Part shown: one piece after another, positions 41,676 to 51,567 of the stretch
Layout of the letters: each line of letters begins with the position of its first letter
Numbering within the stretch: the first letter of the stretch is position 1
Assembly (NCBI GenBank): GCA_012184525.1
Contig: WOFQ01000024.1
Span: forward strand, 62,001-126,000
From: Xenoacremonium recifei
Taxonomy: Eukaryota > Ascomycota > Sordariomycetes > Hypocreales > Nectriaceae
DNA: 64,000 nt
Direction of reading: 5' to 3'
Made by a program: the position numbers and the translations under genes
The notes under the pieces: generated by a model
Told to the model about the DNA's origin: nothing
The model's input: only the letters and a program-made list of their open reading frames with translations
Database searches by the model: none

Positions 41676-43413
41676 ATGGACTCCAACTTCCCCCCCATCA
41701 ATCTGGCCATGGTGCAGGTGCAGGGTGACCTGCGCTCGCAACAAGGCGCCGACCCAATCGACTGGGATCTCTTAACCGCGCCTTTTGCGCAAAGCTTCCT
41801 GCCTACGGCGCCTTTCTCGTCCGAGTTTCTCGCGAGCTTGGTGAATGCAGGAGATTCAGTTGCTCTACCGCCCCAGGACTTCCGGCCTTTCGGGATGCAA
41901 ACGTCTCCCGGCCCGCGATACTCATCACCACCACCATGCTGCGGTGCCGCCATCACCGACTGCGCAGACGTCAACTGCCCCCAACAGCAGGCCTGCACTC
42001 AACAGCTGCATTGCGACGACCAGCACTGCCTCTACCCGTTTGCCACTTACAACCAGCAGCACCAGCAGCAGCACTGCGACCCTCGGCTTCATTGTGGCCA
42101 ACAGCAGCAGCAGCACTGCACCGACCAGAGCCATGGCGTATGCTACGTCGACGAGCCCTGCTATGATGAGGCCTGCACCCAACAGGGCGCCGCCGCTCCT
42201 GCGGGAACCGTGTGCTGCTACGATGAAGCGTGCACCGCAAACCTCGGCGGACAGCACCTGTACGTGGACGAGCCTTGCAACGACCCCTTCTGTTCAGCCG
42301 CCACCAATCCTTGCACGGATGCGAACTGTCTCGTGCCCCCCGCGGCGATGCCTCCGGACACCACCCTTGCGTCTACACCGTCCTCGGTGCCTCTGAGGAC
42401 TCCCCAACTCCCGGCCTCCGAGTTTGACTTTAACTTCTACGCGAGTCTGAGCCAATTCGGGGATATCCTTGAGCTTGACTGGCCCCAGCACGAACAAAAC
42501 CAAAACCAAAACATACAGGAGCCAAAGATAGAGGAGCCCGGACCCCCTTTGAAGAAGCGACGCACCAGGGCGAAGAAAACTGCAGCCGAGGAGACGATTA
42601 TCTCTCCACTCCCGGAGCACCTCGACATACCGCAGCCGCAGGAGTCATCACCAAAGTTGGCTGATGGCGTGGAGCAAGAGCAGCCGGCGATTCCCATGGG
42701 CGTCACGGACCAATACACGTGCTCATGGTTAACGGAAGATGGCCACATTTGCGGCAAGGTCCTCGAGAGCAACACGGACCTGCAAGAACATTGCAAGTCT
42801 CAACACTTGCCCCAGCTCGTCAAGATCCCACGCCAAGACAATGAGAATGGCGAAGGGTTCAAGTGTTTGTGGAACGGATGCAAGAGGTGCAAGCTGTTTT
42901 CGCAGAAGAGCAAGCTGGAAAGGCACCTCCAGACACACACAGGCTGTAAGTTTTCGATGCCCCCCTCCTACTCCCTCCTTTGATCCTGGAGACTAACGTG
43001 AAATACAATAGTCAAGCCTGTGAAGTGTCCGCACTGTGGCCTGCAACTATCGGCCAAGCAGTCATTGGAGCAGCATCTTCGCACCCATACTGGGGAGAAG
43101 CCGTGGAAATGCAAGCATAAGGGCTGCAACCAATCGTTCAAGCAGCAGAGCGCGCTGAGTAAGTACTTGCTAGAAGCGAAGAGACTGATCAAGTGCTAAC
43201 TTTTTTGTCTTAGCCATGCACCAACGCACCCACACCGGCGAGAAGCCCCTCCATTGCGAGATTTGCAACAAGGCCTTCAGCGAGTCTTCAAATCTGTCCA
43301 AGCACCGCCGCACCCACAACAAGAAGGGTGGCTTTGTGTGCTCTCTCTGCGGCAAGGACTTCCATCGCCAGGATCAGCTGCGCCGCCACGTTAACACCAA
43401 CCACGAGAAGTAA
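41676..43413 (+). CDS. Zap1/ZafA-type zinc-responsive C2H2 transcription factor
   Basis: Nuclear activator of zinc-uptake genes under zinc limitation, by family. Three exons (41676-42945, 43012-43158, 43214-43413) encode 538 residues. The N-terminal half has six CxDxxC motifs (residues 96-101, 113-118, 162-167, 181-186, 201-206, 213-218) among Gln/His/Cys-rich sequence, a likely zinc-sensing region. A KKRRTRAKK basic patch is near 294. Six C2H2-type fingers follow from ~349: a split-spaced first finger, then CLWNGCKRC...HLQTH, CPHCGLQLSAKQSLEQH, CKHKGCNQSFKQQSALTMH, CEICNKAFSESSNLSKH and CSLCGKDFHRQDQLRRH. This order and the RCKLFSQKSKLERHLQTHTG signature fit Zap1/ZafA. The first ATG is used; the longer frame begins at a GTG. 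Confidence 0.9.
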
Positions 43414-43700
43414 GGGCCTGTAGGCTCCCTTGCCGTCCAACCTACTCGAAGACGTCGAGCGCGTCAACCTCTATGATTACGGACCGACGACTTTGTAATA
43501 GGCGGGAAACTGCCCGTTTGACGACTTGGACTGTATGAGTACTCTGTTTTCGCGCCGCGGAGCTCTCTGATTCCGACCGACGACTTGGTTAGGCCGGGAG
43601 TACTGCCCGATCAATGACTTGGATGGCTCGAGTTCCAAGGCTACCGACTCCGTCTTTCGATTACTTGGACAGGCCCTTGCCTCTCGTGGGCGTGCTTTTT

Positions 43701-43751
43701 GTTCCGTTTTGTTTGGTGTTCCGTTTTGTTTGGTGTTTCGTTTTGTTTGGT
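43701..43751 (+). repeat. 17-bp tandem repeat, three units
   Basis: Three head-to-tail copies of GTTCCGTTTTGTTTGGT at 43701, 43718 and 43735. The third has one C-to-T change, and the first few bases of a fourth follow. Confidence 0.9.
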
Positions 43752-43759
43752 GTTTGGAG

Positions 43760-44010
43760 TAGGGGTGATATTGCAAGGCGCTTATGACAGGGTCGGAGTT
43801 GGGAAGTAGGTATATCATGGTGGGGACATACTTGAAAGGCCAAATGGGGGAGACACTGTCGTAGCGCGCACGACAGTGTTGAAGCGAATTGGGAAGTTTG
43901 TCATGGGGGTCGTGGAGATATACTTAGGAACCAACTGGGGGTGACACTTGCAAAGCGATTGCTGGATATTTGGTGTTTGGGAGTCGGGTACGGGTGTCTT
44001 TATCACGATA
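43760..44010 (+). repeat. Degenerate ~90-bp tandem repeat
   Basis: Related blocks recur with ~90-bp spacing: TTGGGAAG at 43799 and 43889, a GATATAC/GACATAC-CTT segment, then ACTGGGGGTGACAC against AATGGGGGAGACAC, then GCAAAGCG/GCAAGGCG. A third partial unit begins near 43979. Copies are roughly 70-75 percent alike by eye. Confidence 0.6.
43853..43879. repeat. Perfect inverted repeat, 10-bp arms
   Basis: ACACTGTCGT and ACGACAGTGT flank a 7-base AGCGCGC spacer, giving a possible hairpin inside the 90-bp repeat array. Confidence 0.8.
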
Positions 44011-44275
44011 TCATTGGGATTTCGATGACGGCGTTGTCGGTGGGATTCGAAGGCCTGCAAGGCTTCGAAACGGAGTACCGGTGATGTTGATGGGCGGGTG
44101 GCTAAGGCCCCCCCATCCCCTCCCCCTTCGTGGGCAGTAGTAGATAGTGTTATCGTTTAATATGCTTCAGTGCACATGAGAAATGAAGTATCAGTTTCTT
44201 CAAAGCACAGGTCTTTTATTTGCCATGCATCATCACGTCATGAACCGCAGCACTCGAGGAAGTTTTCGGCCTCAG

Positions 44276-44344
44276 AGCGTTGGGCTGCTTGGTCCTCCTA
44301 GCGTTGGTCTTGAAAGCTTTGGTCTTGAAAGCGTTGGTCTTGAT
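44276..44344 (+). repeat. 15-bp short tandem repeat
   Basis: Units AGCGTTGGTCTTGAA, AGCTTTGGTCTTGAA and AGCGTTGGTCTTGAT at 44300, 44315 and 44330, with a diverged earlier copy at 44276. Confidence 0.85.
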
Positions 44345-44941
44345 ATGAATGGTATCCCCTTTGGTGTTTGACTGACCGACTGACTGTCTTCTCCAAGGCA
44401 CCCTTCACAATTATCATGACCTGCACATGCACATCCTTGCCTATACCCAAGACCAGAACACACGACATCAAAAGGCCAGATAACGACGATGCGACAGAAG
44501 CATAAAAAAGCAGGATGATGATTCATGAAGGTGAGTCACTCTCTTCTTACGCGCATGACCTGATTTGCATTGTTTTACGTGTTCTCGGTATAATGATTTG
44601 GGTAAGGGGTTTATCCACAGTGCGGATAGTGAAAAAGTATGTTGGAATACTGCTGTCATTATAAAGGCAAAACTGTCCTCGTGATGTTGATTCTGTACGT
44701 AAGGTTACAATAGGGGGCAAAAACCTTACAGCCCCTTTTTTCACAAGATAGGGGAAAATTAAGTTGCGGGATGACATTGCGGTTAGGAATGTTTCATGTC
44801 CATGTTCCCTTTATAGCCCTCCCGTGATAATCTGATCTTGTTTACACGGATATATACCCGCCCCTCCAGAACGCCAGCAACACTCTTCCCAAACTAGCTT
44901 TACAACAACCCAACCAAAACCTCTGCCTATTCGCACCCCTT

Positions 44942-47900
44942 TTATGTAACAGTATACCGTCCACTAGCCGGCGCCCTGCTGTCTGCATCTGCGGCTGCAA
45001 TTGTGCCCTCGCGAAGTAATCGCGTCAGCTCGCTCAGCGCTGATCCCACAACCACCTCGGTGTCGCCCTCGATGAGGATGTACAGCTTGGGCTCGCCGCC
45101 CGGCGCCACGTCCTTGCCGGCCGGGTAGAAGGTGCCCTTGGTGGTAATAGAAGTGCCCGTGGCTTCGAGAATCTTGGCCACGTTGGTGCGGTTGGTGACG
45201 GCCCAGCGTGCCTTTTGCGGGAAGTCGTTGATCTCTAACGTGGCATGGAATGCGCCCGCGTCCGGGCCCTTGTTGTCGATGGGCTGGCCGGCACGGAGTT
45301 GGCCTGCCTTGCCGAGTCGGCTGTTGATGGCACTGACTGCTGAACTGACCTTGTCGAGGGGATCCTTGGCCTTGTCGCCGCCACTGGCAGCTGGTTGGGT
45401 CGCTTGAACACCCTTTGACTCGGCCTCGGCAGCAGCCTTTGCAGTTTCTCGGGACTGGATGCCTGATGCAGCCGCCCGGATGGCCCCAAGAGCCTTCTCG
45501 GCCTTCTTATCATCGTCCTCCTTCTTCTCCTCCTCTTCCTCCTCGCCCTCAGCCTTGTGTGTCTTGCGCTCTCGGAGTCGGGCTGCTTCTCGCTCCGCAT
45601 CGAGGCGGTCCAGGCCCTTTCCACCAAAGCCGGATGTGTCCTTGGCTTTACCGGACTTGACCTTCTCCCGGTGTGCCTTTCTCATCTCATTGAGCTTCTC
45701 GGGTACCGGCTGGTCACTCTGCTCCAAGGCCTTGGCGATACCGGGAGCACAATTCTCTTGCTCCGGAGTGACATACGTGACGGCAACACCAGTATTTCCG
45801 GCACGTCCTGTCCGACCAGCACGATGGACATAGTCCTCGAGATGGTTCGGGGCATCGTAGTTGATTACAAGCTTGAGCTGCTTGACATCAAGTCCACGGG
45901 CAGCTACCGACGTTGCTATCAGGATGGGCACGACACCCTTCTTGAAGTCGGAGATGGTCGAGTCACGATCAATCTGATCTTTGCCTCCGTGGATCGACAT
46001 ACAGGGATAGCCTTTCATCATGAGCTCCTTAAGCAGATCATCGGCTTTCTCCTGACGCTCCACAAAGATCAAAGTACGGGCATCCTCGTCCTTGTCATAC
46101 AGGTCGCCCAGCAGCTCAAGAGTACGGAGAAACTTAGTGTCCTCGGGGCGGACCTCGACAATCTGTTCAATCTCCTTGGCGACGACGCTGCGGCCACCGA
46201 CCGTGATCTCAATTGGGCTCTTCAGCACCTTCTTGGTCAGAGAGTCGATGAGACGCGGCATCGTAGCAGAGAACAGGATTGTCTGCCGGTCAGGTCGCAT
46301 GTTCGCGAAGATCTTCATGACTTGAGGCTCGAAACCCATGTCGAACATTCGATCAGCCTCGTCTAGCACGACATACGAGACCCTCTTCAGATTTGTCACT
46401 CGGCCTTGGTTCGCCGCCAACAGATCGATCATTCGCCCTGGCGTGCAAACAATGATCTCGGCGCCACGCTTGAGCTCGGCGATCTGATCTCGGATGGGGG
46501 CACCTCCGTACGCGCAAACTGCACGCAGACCCATCATCTTCAGGAACGGTTTGCAGTCTCGATGAATCTGGGTTGCCAGCTCTCGAGTCGGAGTCATGAT
46601 AAGTCCAATGGCACCATCAGTGTCCTTCAATGGAGCCTGATCTTTGATATGTCGGAACATAGGCAGCAAGAAAGCCACCGTCTTGCCAGAGCCCGTCTTG
46701 GCGACGCCAACGACATCACGCCCCGACATAATGGCGGGAAGCGCCTGCATCTGGATGGGTGTAGGCTTCTCATAGCCGAGGTTGTCAATGACATCAAGCG
46801 TTTGTCTGGTGAGACCACACTGAGCCCATTTTTGAACTGGCTTGGGAACGTCTTTGCCGTTGACCTTGATTCCATCCAACTCCAACCGCAGGTCTGCCAC
46901 TGCAGCCTCGGAGAGAGCACTGAGCTCTGCCGGTTCGACCCAGAAGTTCTTCCTGATCGGCTGGAGTTCAAGCTTTGAGTAATCTATAGTCGGAATGTCC
47001 TTCTTCTTGCGCTTGTTTGTAATGGCGAGCAGCGCATTCGCGTCATTGCCGTCTTCGCCCTTAAACGCATAGTCATCGTCACTGAAATAAGCTTCCGGCT
47101 CTGGTGCCTTTTTGGTGACCTTGGCTGGCTTCTTCACTTCAGTGTGCTTAAGATCCTGCATGAAGGCATCTAGCGGGTCAACATCGTCTTCTTCGTCAAC
47201 GTCCATCTGCTCTGCGACTGGTGGCTCTGCCGTTTCGCCATTCGTGACTGTCTCCCCGTTTGTCTGAGCCTCGCCCATTTTCGTGTCTTCATCAACGGGT
47301 TCCCCTTGGTTTTCGGCCTGTAGTCGTCTCTCATGGGCAGCGCGAGCCGCAGCGGCAGCTTCTTCCTCGTTCTCAGCGAAGTTGTCGCCGTCCGACTCAT
47401 CGTCATCATCCTGGTCAGCGTAAGGTGTGTCATCAGCCTCTATGGGGAGAGAAGGTAGTTTGATGAGCTTGCGCTTCGTAGTGTCCTCCTCATCCAGGTC
47501 CAGTTTTCGTTTGGATGGGAGTTTCTCAGAATCTGCGTGCGCCTTGCCGAACCCAAAGGCGCTCGTTTTGAGCCGATTAGCAGGGAGAGCCGAAGCTGTT
47601 TATTGTCAGAAAGTCCAGAAATAAACATGCCTGATGTTGATGGGCACTCACCAGTGGTAGTCTGCTTGATAGGGGCGGATAACTTGTCAGGCTGACTGGG
47701 AAGCGTGCCAAGGGGCTTCACGCCGTCGTTTGACCGTGCTGCTGACGCCTTCTTCGCAATGGCCTTGGGATCAAACTTGCCGCCGTAAGGAGTAGCTGGT
47801 GACGAAGCTCCCGAGCCATCCTTGGGAGCAGGTGAAGCAGCAGCAGAAACAGCCGGCGAGGCTGCGAGAGAGGAAGCGCCACTCGCCTTCTTGTCCATCT

Positions 47901-48687
47901 CAGCCAGCAGATTCCTGGTCTGGCTCGGGTTGACATCCTTCTGCTTAGCACTGGCATTTTCCTTCTTCTTCTTCCAGGCTTCAAGTTTCGCAAGTCGCTC
48001 AGCCTTCTTGTCGATCTCGGCCTGGGCAGCGTTGGGCTTGGGTTTGGGCGCCTGTGTCTTGGAGTCAGTCAGCCGCGGTTTAGCAAGGACTGGACGACGA
48101 ACCTCGCTGTTGGTATTCTTGCCGCTGTCACCGAGAGGCGTCCTCTGATGGCGACTGTCGTCGCGAGCGCTGCGGGCATGGGAGTCAGCAGTACCTTCGC
48201 GGCCTCCACGAGCTCGATCACGGGAGTCGTCTCGCCTTCCCACACCCCTATCGCCGTCGCGATCGCGGCTGCGGTTCCGTCGATTACGGTCGGGTGATCT
48301 GTTACGGTCGCCGAATCGCTCGCGTGACCGCCGTCGGTCCCTGTCTCGATGATCGCGCCGTCCGCCGCGGTAGTAGTCATCGTCTCGTCGGTCTACGGAA
48401 CGGTCTCTCCGACGGTAGTGGTCGCGGTCTCGTCCACGATCTCTATCTCGGTCGCGGTCGCGATATCGGTACTGTTGGTGCAGAATCTGGTCAGAATACA
48501 GCCCACGGCTCACGGGCGAATGGCTTCTCACGTCTGGCGTGCGCGACCTGGACCGGCGGCGATGATCCCTTCCGTCATCGCGACGGTCACGGTCCCTTTC
48601 CCGGCGGTCGTCATCTTTGCGCGGCCGGCGTGCGCTGTGAGAGCTGCCTGCAGGACTTGGTGAGCGCGAGTCTCTTGGCCGACCCAT
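44942..48687 (-). CDS. PRP5: DEAD-box pre-mRNA splicing ATPase Prp5 (DDX46)
   Basis: Nuclear RNA-dependent ATPase that remodels U2 snRNP for branch-site pairing in prespliceosome formation. Two exons (48687-47652, 47595-44942) give 1229 residues. Residues ~1-170 are an Arg/Asp/Ser RS-like domain with RDRDRD runs. A Lys-rich coiled coil (ERLAKLEAWKKKKE) and acidic blocks follow. The Prp5-diagnostic VDPLDAFM motif is at ~484-491, then KNFWVEPAELS. The helicase core has Walker A AKTGSGKT (644-651), PTRELA, CTPGRMIDLL, DEAD (757-760), SAT (788-790), SVAARGLD and HRAGRTGRAG. The C-terminal ~400 residues hold a charged linker and a KH-like tail (ARWAVTNRTNVAKILEATG). The intron joins the RS part to the helicase part; the second half alone would miss it. 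Confidence 0.95.
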
Positions 48688-49096
48688 TGCGGTGGTCTCG
48701 CAGGCTCAGCAAGACTACGGTACGGTGGTGGTGAGAACTACTTTTTCTTCAATGGGGGGCCAGGGCCGCGATAGTGCCAGCGCTTCTGCCGGATCGCGGG
48801 AGTGCAGAGAACGAGCACAGCGCGCGCTCTAGAGGAGTCGACAGTCTCTAGAGCTTCTGCACTGCGTTGAATGCAGAGACGAGCTCGAGCAGTTGAAGAA
48901 AGGCGATGATGATGGCGACGTTTCGTGACAACGACGTTGGGCGATTATTGAAACCTGGGGGAGTTGACCCGAAGTTTATCCCCACACAGGCTAAGAAGCT
49001 TGGTCTGGTCTTCTGAAGAGGCAGGTGCTTGGGAGTGTAGTTGAACTCTCCAACTTGCTACCTTTTCATATTACGCTGTGGGAACAAATACATCAA
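48688..49096. promoter_or_regulatory. Divergent promoter region of prp5 and the HCNGP-like gene
   Basis: 409 bp between two divergent genes with splicing-related products. Contains CTAGAG and TCTAGAG repeats near 48830-48850. No factor site is assigned. Confidence 0.4.
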
Positions 49097-50014
49097 ATGG
49101 CTGGGCTGGTTGGATACGCAAGTAGTGATGAGGAAGAGGAGGAAGTCATCGAGTACGAGCCAGAAGCGCAAGTAAGGTCCCCCGTTAAATACTTTTTCTT
49201 TATGTGGCGGCTTTCACTAACAAATGCTGCTTCAGGCATCCGCTGAGGCTCCAGCTGCTTCATCTCAGCCGCACGATGTTGCTGCTCAGAAGAGTTCACC
49301 CTCACCTCCCGCAAAAGGCAAGGAGCGTTTCATACGAACTTTTGACTCATTCGATTCAATCATTCTGACATCTCATGAACAGGGCATGAGACCAAGGCAG
49401 AACTGTCAGCAGATCTCAAGCAGGATTCAGTCGTTATTGGTCCAGTACAGCAAAATGCTGTGCCTCTGGGCCCTTCATTACCGCCCATGGAAGAATCCAT
49501 GATCGACGAAGGAGATTCAACAGAGCCCCCATTATCACCATATTCCGCAAACCGAGCTCTTGTTCGAGATCTTACCCTCCCTTCAGTCCCAAATATGGAC
49601 ATCCCTCCCTCACCACCAGGCTCCCCTCCTCCCGGCGCGAACAAGAAGTTCGAACAATTTCTAGAGCTGAAGAAGAAAGGAATGCACTTCAATGCCAAAT
49701 TGGAACAGTCGGCGGCATTGAAGAATCCCAGCCTGATGGACAAGCTGATGGACTTTGTTGGCATCGATGAACGAGATCAGTACTCAACAACACTGTCCAC
49801 GGACCTGTGGGATCCTAATGGCTTCCCTGAATGGGCATCGAGAGATAAGCTGAAGAAGGCACACGATAAGATAGCGAAAGAGAGGGAATCAGAGAAGTTG
49901 GGCAGTGCTAGAATAGCCGTCGACTTCGTCCCGTCTACCATGCCTAGTACAGGAAGCAATGCAGCACCGGGAGGTCTCAACAGGGGCGAGAAGCGAAAAG
50001 GAATGTGGAAATAA
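49097..50014 (+). CDS. HCNGP-like (SAP30BP-like) nuclear protein
   Basis: Member of the HCNGP family; the animal member SAP30BP is a nuclear regulator also tied to pre-mRNA splicing. Three exons (49097-49171, 49236-49326, 49383-50014) encode 265 residues. The N-terminus MAGLVGYASSDEEEEE is the family-typical acidic start. A Pro/Ser-rich section follows. The HCNGP core has KKFEQFLELKKKGMHFNAKLEQS, PSLMDKLMDFVGIDERDQY, LSTDLWDPNGFPEWASRDKL and a Lys/Glu helix. The C-terminus is GGLNRGEKRKGMWK. The second intron (49327-49382) uses an atypical GTTTCA donor, selected because it alone keeps the frame cleanly; the internal GTTCAC at 49294 is a weaker alternative. Confidence 0.85.
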
Positions 50015-50411
50015 AGTGTACTTTGATATATTCTTTACAGCACACAGGATAGCTGTCCGTTACAACGGAGCACTGGCAGACCAACAAAGATACCCAAAAG
50101 GAGCATACATCACCATGCAAACGTCGTTCATCAGAGATTTATAATTTAGCATTCGACAGACATTTCGTGCGATGTAATGCTAGATGGTATATCAAAGGTA
50201 TCATCAACCAGAACGCGCCCGCCGTCTGAACATTACCCAGCGCGACACGCCCAATGGACACCAACACCAAGGATATGTCCATTTGCACAGCGTATATACA
50301 GGCAGCCTTCCCTAATCCATTTCCTGTGAGGCCCCGGCAGAGAGCGAAAAAAGGCCATTAAAAACAACTAAAACCAAGATTTTGGATAACAACGAGCAAG
50401 CGAACGCGAGT
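50015..50411. other. Intergenic between convergent HCNGP-like and DUF3712 genes
   Basis: 397 bp of convergent 3' flanks; nothing recognised. Confidence 0.5.
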
Positions 50412-51567
50412 TTATGAGCAGCCGAGGTCCAACCCGAGGTCCTTCGAGATGATGGAGCCGATATCGATGTTGACGGTCTGGTTCACGCTGGCCAGCGCCT
50501 CTTCGAAGTAGCTAATGTTCTGACCGTTGTTCAAGTCGGCAGCGCCGAGGAGCTTGAAGGGAACAACGCCGCTCGAGCAGTAGGGCTTCACGGTGAGGTA
50601 GTTGAGGACCAATGACTGGTTCATGTTGGCTGTGATGGGCACGGTGTTGTTACCGGGTCTGAGGGTGAAGTTGTCAATGTACAAGGTTCCGACCTTGTCG
50701 TTCTCGATGAAGTTGGTGAAAGTCAGGTTTCCCTACAGTAATGAGTGAGATAATTCAACCTACAGTAGCTGCAATTGTGACTTACAATATCCAGAGTGAA
50801 AACGGAGTTGTTGGGGATAGTCGCAGTGCCGTTGAAGTTGTTGCCATCGGCATCGGCAGTGAGGGCAATCTTGCCGTCAGACACCGAGGTGCCGTTGAAA
50901 ACGTTCAGGCCGTTGAGGGTGACGGTCTTCTTGAAGGTTACGCTGGACTTGCGCGAAAGACCGCTGGGCTGGACCTTGGTCTTGCCATAGACGGTGACTC
51001 GGAGCGTCTCGTTGTTGTGGAACCAAACGTTGAAGCGGGTGAAGGCGTCCATATCGGTGATGTTCTGGTGTTGGCTGACGTTGACGATCTGGTGCTTGTC
51101 GCCATTGGTCTGGGGGAAGTTGACCGTCGCAAAGGCGACGTGAGGCTCGTAGTCCTCGAGGTACATCTCGCCGACAAAGGGGTCGATCTTGGCCTTGATG
51201 GAGCCATCGGTGGTGATGGTCGAGTTGATCTCCATCAGGTAGGCATCGCTCTCCGTCTGGAGGACATTGACACCCTGAATCTCAAGCTTGGCATCGTTCA
51301 CCTTGTCCTGAGCAATCTTTGGCACCGCCACGAAGATACTATTGGGGCACACGCGCCATGTCAGCCCCTGATGACACTCCCACTTACTACGATGAGCACT
51401 TTCTCAACTTACATTAAACACACGACCAGCACAACAATGCAGATGAAGACGAGCAGATAGGCCCACCAGAAACGTTTGCAGTGTCGCATGCAGGTCTGTC
51501 TCTTGCTCTTCTTGTACATAGCCCCCGTCCCCTGCTCATTCTGGGTGATCTCCTGCTTGTCCGACAT
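50412..51567 (-). CDS. DUF3712 family membrane glycoprotein
   Basis: Three exons (51567-51413, 51338-50786, 50732-50412) encode 342 residues. A short basic cytosolic tail (KKSKRQTCMRHCKRF) precedes one membrane span at ~34-56, so this is a type II protein. The lumenal part carries about ten potential N-glycosylation sites (NVS, NIT, NET, NGT, NNS, NNT, NQS, NIS, NQT and others). The repeated beta-strand pattern with VNFPQTNGDKHQIVNVSQHQNI, FNVWFHNNETLRVTVYGKTKV and DNFTLRPGNNTVPI matches the fungal DUF3712 family. Those proteins are related to yeast vacuolar membrane proteins of the Tag1 type. The function here is unknown; a vacuolar or endomembrane site is an inference from topology and glycosylation. 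Confidence 0.85.

Larger units (their letters stand above)
43414..44941. other. Repeat-rich spacer between the Zap1-like gene and prp5
   Basis: 1.5 kb of convergent 3' flanks with unusual repeat density: a 93-bp-period duplication (43483-43640), three 17-bp tandem units (43701-43751), a ~90-bp-period degenerate array (~43760-44010) and 15-bp units (44276-44344). A perfect 10-bp-stem hairpin lies within the array. No coding sequence recognised. Confidence 0.6.

Noticed and set aside
44512..44565. ATGATGA followed 45 nt later by CTGA
   Set aside because: Too short for a fungal C/D snoRNA and lacking flanking complementarity.
45557..46366. 269-codon open frame on the plus strand opposite prp5
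   Set aside because: It mirrors the helicase core codon by codon, has no domain of its own and lies wholly inside a conserved gene.
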